Positions 46,899 through 57,782 of a DNA stretch of 64,000 nt are shown piece by piece. The DNA is from Dolomedes plantarius (taxonomy: Eukaryota > Arthropoda > Arachnida > Araneae > Dolomedidae). Location: assembly GCA_907164885.2 (NCBI GenBank), contig OU015492.1, positions 203,091,504 to 203,155,503 of the forward strand, given 5' to 3'. How positions within the stretch are numbered: position 1 is the first letter of the stretch; each line of letters opens with the position of its first letter. The position numbers were made by a program, and so were the translations under genes. The notes beneath the pieces were generated by a model, which saw only the letters and a program-made list of their open reading frames with translations, was not told where the DNA came from and searched no databases.

Positions 46899-47937
46899 TT
46901 CCCATATCAACTAGTACCTCGTGCGTACCGTATCGCTCATGGTTAACGGTTATAGTGATGTTTAAAACCGTGTTGGTAAGTTGTTATAGTATAATTGTGA
47001 TACAATTTTATAAGTATATAGTTATTGACAATGTTCATCCCAAAGTCTCAGATTTAGGGATTACTGCAAGAAACATTAAATGGTCTTGGTCATTTAAAAA
47101 AGGCGTAGAAACTTCTGTTTATATGTGTGAAAATAAAATAATTTGAAGGCGTTAGTCTAGAAAAATTTATTTTCGTTTAAAACAAAAATTGATTTTTTCA
47201 TTATTTTTCAACTGCTTTTGTCTTCTTAAATTAGCATCGTTAGTTAAGAATGCGTCGCATAATGCGCAAAAAGTGCAAATTTTATGCGACAAAAGAGCGT
47301 TTTCATCGATTTCATCAGGTTAGTTCATTCTCGCAAATAGCAATATACGTCGATAGTTAAACCTGCTTATAGCATTTTATTTAACTTCACCTTGATTTTA
47401 CTGTCGATGTGCCGCCACTGTATTAAAATTTCCAACTCAGTTGTCTACAACTCTATTTCGTTGATTTATTTAACGGTTTTTTTTCTTTTATTAATTTATA
47501 TATTTCGTATCAATAAATCTGACTTTCTGATTTGTATCGTTTTAGACACAATGCTTTTCTTTAATTAGCAATTGTTTAAAATCTTTTAACTCAATTAGCT
47601 CCTTTATACCGATATCGTTTAATTAGAATGTATCGCAATAATGCGTCAAAGCATCAGTCCTTCAATTCTGACTCTCTGCGACAACATGCGATTTATTTTC
47701 AATGGTGCTGAAACAAAAGACGTTACTATTGTATAACTATCGACACAAAGCTATCTCTTTGAGGATATTGCTTATTTTAATTTCAGGATATTTTGTTCTT
47801 CAGCGTTGATTCCCATGCATGCAACTGTTAAATCAGACTGTTAAGTGGTATTTGCTAAAACGCGTGCAGGTATCCCGTGCTTTCTGATAATTTGCTTTTC
47901 ATAACCTATTTTTACGAAAGACGTATATTTGTATCTT
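46899..47937. other. no recognisable gene
   Basis: AT-rich sequence. GCATAATGCGCAAAAAGTGC and similar ATGCG words recur near 47250-47300 and 47630-47650, without a defined unit. Confidence 0.4.
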
Positions 47938-48101
47938 TTAACGTAGGGGTTACGTTCCTCCATAACAGTCCTCCGGAAAGCAAAATTTCAGAAGTCCTGC
48001 GTCGCGAGATATAATTTTGGCAGCGCGCCAAACCCAGTCTGCATCGCTTGGGCAAACAGTAAACAGTTAAACAGAAAAGTATCAAAATGCGTCAAAATTT
48101 T

Positions 48102-48141
<40 letters not shown>

Positions 48142-48307
48142 GTGGAATCTCGATCTATCGTTTTTCAAGGGACCGATTGAAATGAACGATAAATGCGGGA
48201 AAAAGATAGATGCGGAAACATAACAAAGCAATATGATCGTTGGGACTGGATAAAATGAACGGTACATACTGAAAAACGATGGATCGGAAAACGATCGATC
48301 GAGATTC

Positions 48308-48363
<56 letters not shown>

Positions 48364-48500
48364 CACGTGCCTACATATATATAGATACATACATACATAA
48401 CGCATACATACATGTATACTCACAAAAGAGCAACGATAAGTAATACTACGTTAACAACCCGCGGTAGTTTCGTTAGAAGAGACTACTTGGAATTTTTTTT
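47938..48500 (+). mobile_element. TTAACG-ended MITE, copy 3, with a nested pogo-like MITE
   Basis: It starts TTAACGTAGGGGTTACG (47938). The TTAACAACCCGCGG block follows ACTACG at 48445-48464, then AGAAGAGACTACTTGGAA and a T run. TCAAAATTTTGAC is present near 48093. A separate element (48140-48311) and AT arrays at 48106-48134 and 48311-48359 lie inside. Confidence 0.7.
48140..48311. mobile_element. 172-bp pogo-like MITE
   Basis: The left end CAGTGGAATCTCGATCTATC and right end GATCGATCGAGATTCCACT are inverted, with TA-rich flanks. CAGTGGAAxCTCGAT ends are characteristic of pogo/Tigger-type elements (family knowledge; superfamily assigned by ends only). It lies between AT repeats that would supply TA targets. 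Confidence 0.7.
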
Positions 48501-48807
48501 TCATTGTTGCTATTGTCGTATACCCACCTTAGGCTAAGACAATATCCCGTACAACGACCAAGATATGAGGCGGCCAGAATTTCAATTCCTAGTTCTGCTT
48601 CAGACGACACCAAACCTTATCGGTATTTGGCTGATGGGGTGACAGCTGTGTACCTCATTCACCAAACATGTGTTGAAGCCGCCTTTTCTCCCCTCTAACT
48701 GAAAGAAATCCTAAGAGGATTTCCGTGTTTGCAATAATTGAACCAAAATATCGTTCTGGGTTTGTTTCTCAACCAAGAACGTGCAACCTGTCTTTAATCC
48801 CTTAAAT

Positions 48808-49475
48808 CAGGGAATCCCAACGGGTTCAGGTGGACCCCCTTGGGGAAACCATCCTGCATCCCCAGGGGGTCGATGGGAGTTTTAAAAAAGGGTCTATAGT
48901 ATTCTAGGGGTCTATTGGGGGGTCTATGATAGATTTTCTGTTTTAAAATTTAATTTAAAATTTTTAGGAATGTCATTATTAGATAATAATATCCGTTTTT
49001 TAATAGGTATAAATACAGATTTGCATAGGGCGGAGTGATCCACGCATTGTAAAATTGTTTAGTAAAATATATATTTGTATTCGTTATGTTTAGTTATTGT
49101 GACTATACGAGGATTAAAAAAATTCAGGCCAAACCTTAAAAAAATTGTATTAATGCATCCAATCACAACCACCACATTAATTGAAATCGGACTTCTGTGC
49201 AATTATAATCGTGTGTTTCTGAAATTTTGTTTATATTTGGTGAAGTTAAAAATGAAATAGTACACAATAATAAAACATGAAACCTAATGAACCACTTTTT
49301 CTAACATTTTGTTCATATTCTTAGTCAAATTGTTATCTTTAAGTGTTTTTATGTGCAATTATTAGTATTATAATTATGTTGTAGCTGTATATTCTAGAGA
49401 AAAATGTGAGGGGGTCGATGAAGAAAATCATTCTTTTAAAAGGGGTCGATGCAGGAAAAAGGTTGGGAACCTCTG
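48808..49475. mobile_element. hAT-like MITE, relative of 17893-18484
   Basis: Ends CAGGGAATCCCAACGG and GGTTGGGAACCTCTG are inverted. The interior shares GGGTCTATAGTATTC, GGGGTCGATG and the long AT-rich body with the 17.9-kb copy but is more diverged. No clear 8-bp duplication. Confidence 0.65.
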
Positions 49476-49479
49476 GATT

Positions 49480-50112
49480 TGTAAACCTCGAATCTTGAAT
49501 TTGTATTATTACTCTATATACAGAATGAGAGTAATTAATATTCTTTTTTACTACAATGAAGACCCCTAGAAATCAAAATAAGGAATTTTTGGAAGAATGA
49601 TGCCTGTTTTCAAATTTTTTTTTCAAATTGCTAACATTTTTCAAAATCTCCTTGCGCATTCCACGTCATTTCAAAACTCCTAACATTTTTTAAATATGAG
49701 GGTTTACCATATATATATATATTATATAAACATAATTGTGCATCGAATTTTTTATGAATCTAAAGTCTAATAAATTATATATATATATTTCTAAATTTAT
49801 ATATATAATATATTATTCCTGCACCGTTTAGTTTTTTTTTATTTGCTCTATTTCATGGTCTATAAATTTGGAAAAATAATTTGTGGTTTCAAATAAACTG
49901 TGTAACAGTTTTTGATAACAAATACTGTCCAATATTGACAATTTCTCGAGAAATTTGGAAGAAATTAGAAGAAAAGGAATTCACATGGAGAATTTTGAAA
50001 GAGTCCAGCATTTTTGAAGAATATTTTTTGAAAAGCAGGTGCGATTCTTCCACAAAAATAATTTGGTGCATTATAAATGAAAAAAATAGATGTAAAGTCC
50101 TTGGTCCCCCCT
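49480..50112. mobile_element. TTAA-target MITE, diverged copy E
   Basis: The body matches the family (TTACTCTATATACAGAATGAG, then ACCCCTAGAA and GCGCATTCCA words). The right end GTCCTTGGTCCCCCC meets TTAA at 50113-50116. The left end is eroded against the hAT-like copy ending at 49475. The open frames 49881-50218 are repeat-derived. Confidence 0.6.
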
Positions 50113-50594
50113 TTAAATGATTTAAATGAACATGTTTAATTGAGGACGTTCTCCTCTCTACTACAACCATCTCCTTTGCATTCATCACCCCAACCTCACA
50201 CGACGATAGAAACAACACACCACCGTCACCTTAATCATCATCTCCATGTCTTTCAAGTGTTCATTATTTTGGTAAATGAAACTACACTGCACAGACCTTA
50301 TTTCCACTTCATATAGGTTGTGTTTTAATCTTTCATGTTTCAATTCCTACTATTAGTTCACACTCTCTCTCTATATATATCTTGTTCAAATTTTCAATCG
50401 TTAATAAAAAGTACTTTTTATTCATCCACTCAAGTTCAAATACATTTTTTTAAACTTGTAGTTGATGACACTTGATGTTAATACAGTTTTTTTCAAATAT
50501 TAATTCATTAATTAAATTAATTAATCAATTTAGTTTTATACCTAGAGCGTCTCTGCTCTTGAATAGTAATTTTCCCTCTTGTTACTGTGTAAAC

Positions 50595-50643
50595 GGTAGC
50601 ACTGCGGTATCTCCCGTCCTGTAGGTTGCGAGATCGAATCCCC
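50595..50643 (+). repeat. tRNA-like A and B boxes
   Basis: GGTAGCACTGCGG is A-box-like and GAGATCGAATCCCC is B-box-like, about 22 bases apart. A CT-rich and C-rich run follows to 50690. It may be the head of a third SINE type. Too degenerate to be a tRNA gene. From 50117 to 50594 only AT-rich sequence is seen. Confidence 0.35.
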
Positions 50644-50719
50644 AACCTGACAAACTTTTTTCTCTCTCTTTCCCCCCCCCCCCCTCCTAATCTCGCACGG
50701 TAGGCAAGGTTCTGGCATG

Positions 50720-51818
50720 CAATCCTTTTTTTCAATTCCTACTATTAGTTCACACTCAAATTTTTCTTTGTTGACCTAAGTAGGAATTGACTTTAAATTT
50801 TTTTTTATATATTACTTGTTTTGGTTACTATAAGCCAGCATCTTACAATTTACAGGAAACTAACGGAAAACGCAACATAGGTACACACAGCTTCTAAAAA
50901 TCCTTAATAAAATATAGTAGTAGCAATTAGTTCGGACTAATGAATAGTTCATTAACCGGAGGAGCATTAGGTGTGCTTTATAATTCTGGTTTTGTGTGTT
51001 ATTTGGTACGATTCGGGCGTTCAAAATATTTCTTATATAAATTAATTTTTTTTTCCCATTCGCTTGTTTTTGGTTAAGACAGGTGTTATTTAATTTATGC
51101 ATTTTCTAGTTGCGAGGACCATCTGTAAATGCAAAGTACTGTAAATTGTTAAAAATCCTTATTATACTACTTCTTTTTCTCTTTGAATAAGGACAGTTGT
51201 TTTATTTTTATTCATTTTTCTAATTTTCTAATGAAGGAATCCAAAGGAAAGTACCGCATGAAGATTAAAAAAAATAGAGAGAGAAAAGAGACAATTGAAA
51301 TTTCCGAAATAGAATTAGAACCAAAATAGAATCTCATTTCTAGATTGTATTCTTTGTTCACATTTTTATTGTTGTAGCATTAAAAATATTTAATTGCCTT
51401 TCTGCCGTTGAAAAGGGTCGCTGTGATTGATTGTTATCGCGCATGAATATTGTGAGTGGTGGGGACCTCATGACTTCCAATTGGTTGTAAGACCTGGAGT
51501 CTTCTTTCTTTGTCTTTTGAAAGCCCTGTATTTTTTCTTTTTCAACCTTTTGAAATAACATTCCTTACCAGACACTATTCGATGACATCAACTGTTAATG
51601 TTTTTTTAAAAGTACGGCATCGGGACTATTATAATGAAACGACTATATAATGACTATATAAATGACGTTGAAAAAATGTATTAAAATTTTTAATAATGTT
51701 CTTTGATTGAGTCCCTGTAACTATACATTTTGGATTTTAACAAAATTTCAGGACGGTAGAGGGCGCTGGAAAAATTATTTTGATTAAACTAATTATCATA
51801 ATCTCAATATCAGTATAG
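50720..51818. other. no recognisable gene
   Basis: The words CAATTCCTACTATTAGTTCA occur at 50342 and 50730, a 20-base direct repeat around the tRNA-like segment. Otherwise AT-rich sequence without identified features. Confidence 0.4.
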
Positions 51819-52190
51819 GAGGGCGCGGTGACCCGGTCGGCGTCGAGCCAGTGATCTGCAAGGTGCTGGTTCGATACCCTACCCCGACAAAACCGCCGAC
51901 GTGTACACTAATGGCGGCTGGTGCAAGGGAAAAAAGTCTGGCGTAGCTGCCAATTGTTCTCCAAGTTCCCAACAATACCCCTGGAAGTGTGGGGGGTCAA
52001 GTGTTCCGGTCTCGTCATTTGACTCGGTTCAAATTACGGGACCGGTGTATTTCAAAAGTGATACAGCGTGGACCCACCTTCTGTGGTATCTCCCGGGGCA
52101 AACAAATGCGGCGAAGTGGTCGCACGCTTCTGGCGTCTCCCGGAAAACAGCATACGCTCAGCTTCCTGCCATTCGAAGAAAAAAAAATTA
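51819..52190 (+). repeat. probable SINE of a fourth type
   Basis: It starts GAGGGCGCGGTGACCCGG, a GC-rich tRNA-like head, with a B-box-like GCTGGTTCGATACCC at about 51865-51879. A GC-rich body follows, and it ends in an A run (52178-52187). The A-rich 3' end and pol III-like boxes suit a SINE. The two overlapping frames (51901-52354) are not recognised as protein. Confidence 0.5.
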
Positions 52191-52370
52191 TTAGTGTAGT
52201 AACTTATGTTCCTCTTCTAATTTGCATTAAATTTTGTTTTATTGGACCGCTGGAAGAAAAAAGACAGTCTAACATTGCCGTGAACCCTCTTTCTACACCG
52301 GTTCACTTAGGTTCTGTCTATGGCCTAGGGACAAATGAGGTTGTGCAAAAATGAGTCGTCACTGAACAAG

Positions 52371-53031
52371 TCCAAAAGATAATCCGTCCTTCCCGAAGTA
52401 TACGGATGATTTGAGAGACGACAAATTTCGCAATGGCAATCAGCTTACTCGGATTTTACAATACAAATAAATACATGCAATGTTAAACAATTATAAAAAC
52501 CGAAACAAACAAAAAAAATATGACCCAAAAAGGGTAATGGAAGTCCATAAGGTCTTTCATCACAGCCAAAATGAATTTTGTACAATAGTAGTCATTATAG
52601 AATTTATGTGGTGACCATTCAGTAATTTCCCTCGGTAAACTCGACCGCAAATCTCTCCATGTTACACAATTAAATAAACAATGTTCTATTGTCTGGACCT
52701 CTCCGCACGCACAGATGTCACTCTTCCCAAAAAATCTTCTTTGATATGAGCCCACGCTTCCATGTTGAGTGATAGCTTGATTTATATACAAATTCGATAT
52801 TAATCTTTCTAAGGAAACATGAGGGTAGATTTTATGAACCGGCCTCCCCAATTCACTATCGGCCAACCTTTCTTGCCAGACTTTCATCCGATATGCCTTA
52901 ATCTTTGCCTTTACTTGTTGCCTGGTCATTTTGTAGGTACCTTCAATTATGTCCAGTTCCGTGGCTTCTTTAGCCGCAGTGTCAACTTCCTCATTCTGTC
53001 TGATCCCGATATGTGCTTTTATCCAGTGGAA
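52371..53031 (-). mobile_element. 5'-truncated LINE with 15-bp target-site duplication
   Basis: TCGTCACTGAACAAG is found exactly at 52356-52370 and 53032-53046. Between them, on the minus strand, lies the end of a LINE polyprotein and a 3' UTR. The 5' junction falls directly on codons of the RNase H domain, as expected for target-primed reverse transcription that stopped early. The 3' end has no poly(A), only a short AT-rich stretch. Confidence 0.85.
52483..53031 (-). pseudogene. LINE ORF2 C-terminus: RNase H end and CCHC region
   Basis: The open frame runs to the truncation point. It begins FHWIKAHIGIRQNEEVDTAA, the last conserved block of a LINE-type RNase H (H..GI..NE..D). It continues through YKMTRQQVKAKIKAY to a region with QHGSVGSYQRRFF and CACGEVQTIEHCLFNC, a CxC..H..C motif typical of I/Jockey/R1-like ORF2 tails. 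Reverse transcriptase and endonuclease are missing. The remaining frame is intact to its stop at 52483. It is a dead fragment. Confidence 0.85.
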
Positions 53032-53122
53032 TCGTCACTGAACAAGACGAACATAAATTTATTTACAGATTTAACATTTAAACAGTTCACACATAACATA
53101 AAAATTGAAGAAAACTCTGCAC

Positions 53123-53335
53123 GAGGTGGGCAAGCCTGCAATATCTTACCAGACCTCGGCTGTCCTACACTCTAATCTAGCTACCGATCAATTAATTAAC
53201 TGGAGGCGAGACGAGCCTGCTTTAATCTTGCCAGGCCTCCTGAAACTACTCTCAGAGATTCTCTTTCTCTATCTTAGTTCTAATTACCAAGTAATTACCT
53301 AACCAGAGGTGACACGAGCCTTCTTAATCTCGCCA
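53123..53335 (+). repeat. degenerate tandem repeat, three units
   Basis: The words GAGGTGGGCAAGCCTGC (53123), GGAGGCGAGACGAGCCTGC (53202) and AGAGGTGACACGAGCCTTC (53305) each lead into an AATCTTGCCAGGCCTCC-like word. Spacing is 80-105 bases. Confidence 0.6.
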
Positions 53336-53383
53336 AACCTCCGTTCCCTACCAGAGACGCTCTCCGTCTGTCCCTTTCTAATG

Positions 53384-54025
53384 GTGCATATATATTGGTG
53401 CAGAGTTCTCTGCATGTGCCTTGGGGAATCCAGTGATTGATTTTCACTCTGTACTCTGTATATGCGTGGATCGCCTCCTCTGGCGGTCCGGATACATAGC
53501 ATCAAGACGAACCCGGGGTCCCGGGGGTCAAATGGTGACAGTGGGGGCGGGGGACACTAGATCAAGAAACACGAGGGACCTTGGGGGCTTACCGTGACTA
53601 ATGTTACCGTGACTAATGTGATGACAGGAGTCGGGGGTCTGCATGCAGAGAACTCTGCACCAATGTATATGCACCATCATAGTGCATATACATTGGTGCA
53701 GAGTTCTCTGCATGTGCCAGTGATTGATGTTAACTCTGTACTCTGTATATGCGTGGATCGCCTGGCGGTCCGGATACATAGCATCAAAGGAGAACCCAGG
53801 ATCCCGGGGGTCAAATGGTGACAGTGGGGGCGGGGGACACTAGATCAAGAAACACGAGGGACCTTGGGGGCTTGAATGGGGGGGGGTTCTAAATGGGGGG
53901 AATATCTGGAAGACACGTGTTCATTCACATCGCTTTGGACGGGTAGGGTTACCGTGACTAATGTGATGACAGGAGTCGGGAGTCTGCATGCAGAGAACTC
54001 TGCACGAATGCATATGCACCATTAC
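53384..54025 (+). repeat. GC-rich composite repeat cluster
   Basis: Unit 1 (53384-53590) and unit 2 (53682-53873) are direct repeats sharing GTGCAGAGTTCTCTGCATG, CGTGGATCGCC, GGCGGTCCGGATACATAGCA, GGGGGTCAAATGGTGACAG and AAACACGAGGGACCTTGGGG. Between and after them, GTTACCGTGACTAATGTGAT precedes an inverted copy of the unit start (53615-53674 and 53949-54021). Parts recur inverted at 14,735-15,060. No open frame has a recognised domain. Confidence 0.8.
53642..53714. repeat. perfect 33-bp palindrome with 7-base spacer
   Basis: The left arm (53642-53674) is the exact complement of the right arm (53682-53714). Each arm also contains the small hairpin GCAGAG-NN-CTCTGC. It could extrude as a cruciform. 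It arises where two inverted unit starts meet. Confidence 0.95.
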
Positions 54026-55108
54026 AGACTCCCCGCCGATCCGCAGCACTCCTCTTGGATTCAACGCCCCCGCAGCCAATCCTCTGATTGGTAGAGGGGT
54101 GGGGGAATCACGGGGCACAACATTTTCGCTTAACCAGCGCTACGTTTCAAACATTACACTACAAACATCTACATATAACCGAGTCCTTTTGTATTGCACA
54201 AAATAAAGATATGCTGGAATTTGCAGATTCATTATCTTATGAGAAATGTAGGGTAACAAATCGTTTATTGGTTAGACTGGAATTCGAAATAATGAGCAAC
54301 ATATATATTGCTTGAAAATAACCGAAATATGTGAAAAGGTACTTGTGCGTATTTTTGTGAAAGACATAGAGGGAAACTAACGATGGGGGTTAAAATTTTT
54401 TATTTTGAGATAAACTACAAGAAAAGGGCATGAAAAATACTTATGATAGATCAGTATTTAAAACATCTGAAAAAAATGGAAAGTGTAATTTTAAAAAAAA
54501 ATTATTGATTTTCCTTGTAATTATAGTTTTGAAATAAAAATAAAAACTTTATGTGAGATTCAAGTCAATGTGATGAAATTGCAAATATCCCAAATGTGAT
54601 AACCAACCCGGTACTTTAGGGAAAAAAATCTTTCTTTCCCTTTTAAAATTTTCGCTGTATTTTTTTCCCTATCACCTGATTTAATAGTCAGTTTGTTCTT
54701 TCACAGTTTTTTAAAGACGAAATCAAAAGAATGCCATTTTACTTTAAAGTTAAACATATATGAATAAATCTTTCTTTAAATATTAAAAAAAATCCTAAAG
54801 GGTTATTAAATTTTTTTTCTCCATTTAAATATTTGCGCTCCTTTTTATTTGTCTTCTGTCTCTTATATTTTAACTCTGGCGTCTGTCGTCTCACTGATCG
54901 ATAGTTCTCCGATAACGTACTCTTTATTCCATTAAACAGGATACCGCTTTTTCATTTATTTGTCTTCATGAAAACTTCCGCCATCTTCCTGCCTTTTCAA
55001 GGGATTCTGACCCTAGTTTCGCAAAATTAAATTTAGGACTGTTTTAAAAGGGGAAAGTATTTCGCATTCCATAGAAAACCATGGAAAATGCTGCCTGGTG
55101 TAAACTAT
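54026..55108. other. no recognisable gene
   Basis: Begins with a short GC-rich stretch (CCAATCCTCTGATTGG palindrome near 54076-54091), then AT-rich sequence. Nothing identified. Confidence 0.45.
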
Positions 55109-55890
55109 GGGATGCCAAATTCGAATTGAGTGTACTTTGATTAAATATAGGAGTAAGGTTTATATTTTATATGTGTATGTATGGATATTTTAACGTAGGA
55201 TTACGTTCCTCCATAACGGTCCTGCGGAAAGGAAAATTCAGATGCTTAAACCGTCCGTCCATCCGTCCTCGCGAGTTTATAATTTTGGAAGCGCGCCAAA
55301 CCCAGTCTACTTGGCTTGGCCAAGTTAAACAGAAGAGTACCATGATGCGTCAAAATTTTGACATACATATATGTATATTGTGTGTGTATATATATATATA
55401 TATAATATATACGTACATATATATATAGATACATATATACCTACAAAAGAGGTAAGCAACGATAAGTAATCCTACGTTAATAACCCGCGGTAGTTTCGTT
55501 AGAAGAGACTGAGTTTTTTTTTTTCTGAATCAGGTCATCTCTGCTTACTGTTATTATTTTTGAGAATATTTTTAAAACTGCACAATAAAGAAAAATATTT
55601 GTTTCTCTCTTTGCGTTTTGCACGGTAATTAATTATTATATGAAGTTATTAAATGTGTTGAGTTAAGAGAAATCTCTAATTCTTGTAATTCGGTCTTTTC
55701 CTTTTGCAATTCTGTCGGGCGGTGGCCGAATAGCTAGCGCGCTTTCAGTTGGTACCAGAGTCTGTGGGTTCGAGTCCCGCTATTCGCATGGTTGTTTATA
55801 GCCGTTCGGAATCGACTTCAAGCAGTAGGTCCCGGTCTAATTAGCCCTCGTGTCGCAAAAAATGACCTCGGCGCTCTCAACCAACCACCC
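55109..55890 (+). repeat. repeat unit with tRNA-headed SINE and a MITE insert
   Basis: It matches 42,568-43,010 on both sides of the MITE at 55,190. The SINE starts near 55723 (GGCGGTGGCCGAATAGCTAG as A box, GGGTTCGAGTCCCGC as B box at 55765-55779). AGCAGTAGGTCCCGGTCTAA and TTAGCCCTCGTGTCGC follow, with a CAAC tail. Confidence 0.8.
55190..55530 (+). mobile_element. TTAACG-ended MITE, copy 4
   Basis: Starts TTAACGTAGGATTACG. The inverted GTAATCCTACGTTAA ends at 55480, followed by TAACCCGCGGTAGTTTCG, AGAAGAGACTGAG and a T run. The empty site at 42,650 shows that the element includes the part after 55480. Confidence 0.8.
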
Positions 55891-56033
55891 ATCTTTAGCG
55901 CTGCATATTTGTTTTGCTAGAGTATGGTGTTAAATTTTCTGAAAACAAATCTACTCGTAGAATTAAGGTATTCTTCCCTGCGATCTGCAATACCTTACAA
56001 TTTGACATTATGATGGAGATACTTGATTTAAAG

Positions 56034-56413
56034 TAGGGGTCTTCAACCTTTCACGTTCGCGGGCCACACCAATTGATACGCAAAGTTCCACGTTATATTG
56101 CATGAAACAGAATGAATGCAGGAAGACGCACGTGAAGTTCTGGAAAGAAATAACCTTGACAAACCGCTTTTGTGTTTATTTCGTCTTAAGATTCTGAGCA
56201 CAATAACCAGTTATTATTTTGATAAGCCTATGTGTCGTGGGTTACTTTTCCACGTGCATTCTTGATCTTTTACGTGTGAGAGAATTTGCCGTTCTAAGGG
56301 TTTTTTTTTTTAAATTTTTTTTCAAACTTTTTTTTTTTTCAAATTTATATCGAAACTTTTCTTTTCCATGATCGAAATGTTTCGGCAGGCCACCCGTCGG
56401 GTTGAAGACTCTA
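56034..56413. mobile_element. intact 380-bp hAT MITE
   Basis: Ends TAGGGGTCTTCAACC and GGGTTGAAGACTCTA are inverted. The 8-bp duplication ATTTAAAG is perfect (56026-56033 and 56414-56421). It is the uninterrupted relative of 38,871-40,855, sharing GCATGAAACAGAATGAATGC and GAATTTGCCGTTCTAAG-like words. Confidence 0.9.
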
Positions 56414-56713
56414 ATTTAAAGGCAACCGTTCATCGTAATGCTCAATAAATTTAATTTCTGTTAATGTCATTTGTTTAAATTCTTTGCATATGCGAGGAAA
56501 TAATATAATCCTCTGTAGCTTTCTGCTTTGTAGCGTACTGGAAATATGGCCTTATTTTTTTCCCGAGACCCCACAAGAGCTTGAAACACAGCTGCGTATT
56601 TTTCAAGGAATGTGTTGCTCGGTTCCACCAGTTCGGAACACGTGGGGGATTAAAAAACGTTTTCCCCACAGATGCAGCCAGTAAAGCTGTCATCTTAACG
56701 TTTCTGCAATATA

Positions 56714-57055
56714 ATAAAGTTCAGCGTCTAAGAAGAGCTATCAGCCGATAATCTGCCGGCCCCTCCACCCCTTCTGAAAATGCAGACATAGGGAGAGACG
56801 CTAGAGAACGCGGCCTGTGCGGATGTGTGTTTTAGGGTCCGTACGTTGTGAATCTGCACGGGATTTTAATTGAATATGTTGCACTGTTTAAATGTTAATT
56901 TGTTGTTAATAAATTGTTGAGTTTTTATTTTAAAAAATTGGCTTTCGCTTTTAATTAGACCTCTGTCTTTCTTTGTTATGGATCCCATAGTAGTAATTTT
57001 TAGCAACGCCTCAGAGAGCCTTACCTACTTGTCGTGACGCTACAGCCTCATTTCT
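56714..57055 (+). repeat. interspersed repeat, inverse of 14357-14692
   Basis: Shared words include CTGCACGGGATTTTAATTGA, GCACTGTTTAAATGTTAA and GTTATGGATCCCATAGTAG. AATAAATTGTTGAG may act as a polyadenylation signal, so an LTR or retroelement tail is possible. Confidence 0.7.
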
Positions 57056-57057
57056 AA

Positions 57058-57632
57058 CTGGCTTCAGGGAAAGATGTTTTATATAATATTCCGTTATGAG
57101 GCGTAGCATTTAAATATTTAGTTCATCAGTTCCGCGTTTCGGAACTTCTTCCAGTGTTAGAAGTGGTATTATAATGAAATATTGGTGAATAGGAAAAAAA
57201 AAAGAGCAAGCTGATAAGAAGCGGAAACATTTTGAGCTCGGCTTGGCGGAAGAGAGAATGTATCACCAGATTATTATTTGTCTTTTTATATCTGGGTTTC
57301 CTAGCGCTTAGTTCAAAGAAGTAAAGCTGTGCTTCATTTGTGATAACTGAAATCTGTTACATGAGATGCATTAATTATCCTTTAACACACATTTATATTT
57401 GTTTAGAAATACGAACATCAGTTTGGGATTTTTGCTGGCAAGTGCGTTTAATTCAGTTCTTAGATACCTTATTCTAGGGTTACTCAGTTCGTTGTCTCTT
57501 GTTCTGTAATACCACTTCTGTTTACAGCTTCAAATATTGGAAGTAATCCGAAAATACGGAACTTAATATTTAAATGCTACGCCTCACAACTGAATATTAT
57601 TAGAAATCATCTTTTCATGGAGGCAGTCAGAA
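57058..57632. mobile_element. fold-back MITE
   Basis: The left TGAGGCGTAGCATTTAAATA (57097-57116) has an inverse at about 57571-57590. The inverted homology extends outward with gaps through AATATTCCGTT/AACTGAATATT and AAAGATG/CATCTTTT to GGCTTC/GAGGC. The middle carries GTTCCGCGTTTCGGAAC, a small hairpin. It is non-coding. Confidence 0.7.
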
Positions 57633-57782
57633 ACGTAGCCGTAAGCTATAGAGGACTATAATTATTCTTCGCCTATGCTAAGAATTTATCAAATGAGCTT
57701 TAACCCCTTTAGCGATGTTTGAGCCGTAATTTATTTGCATGGGCAATATTAGTCTTAGCGTTAAATGTTAGTTTATACTATA

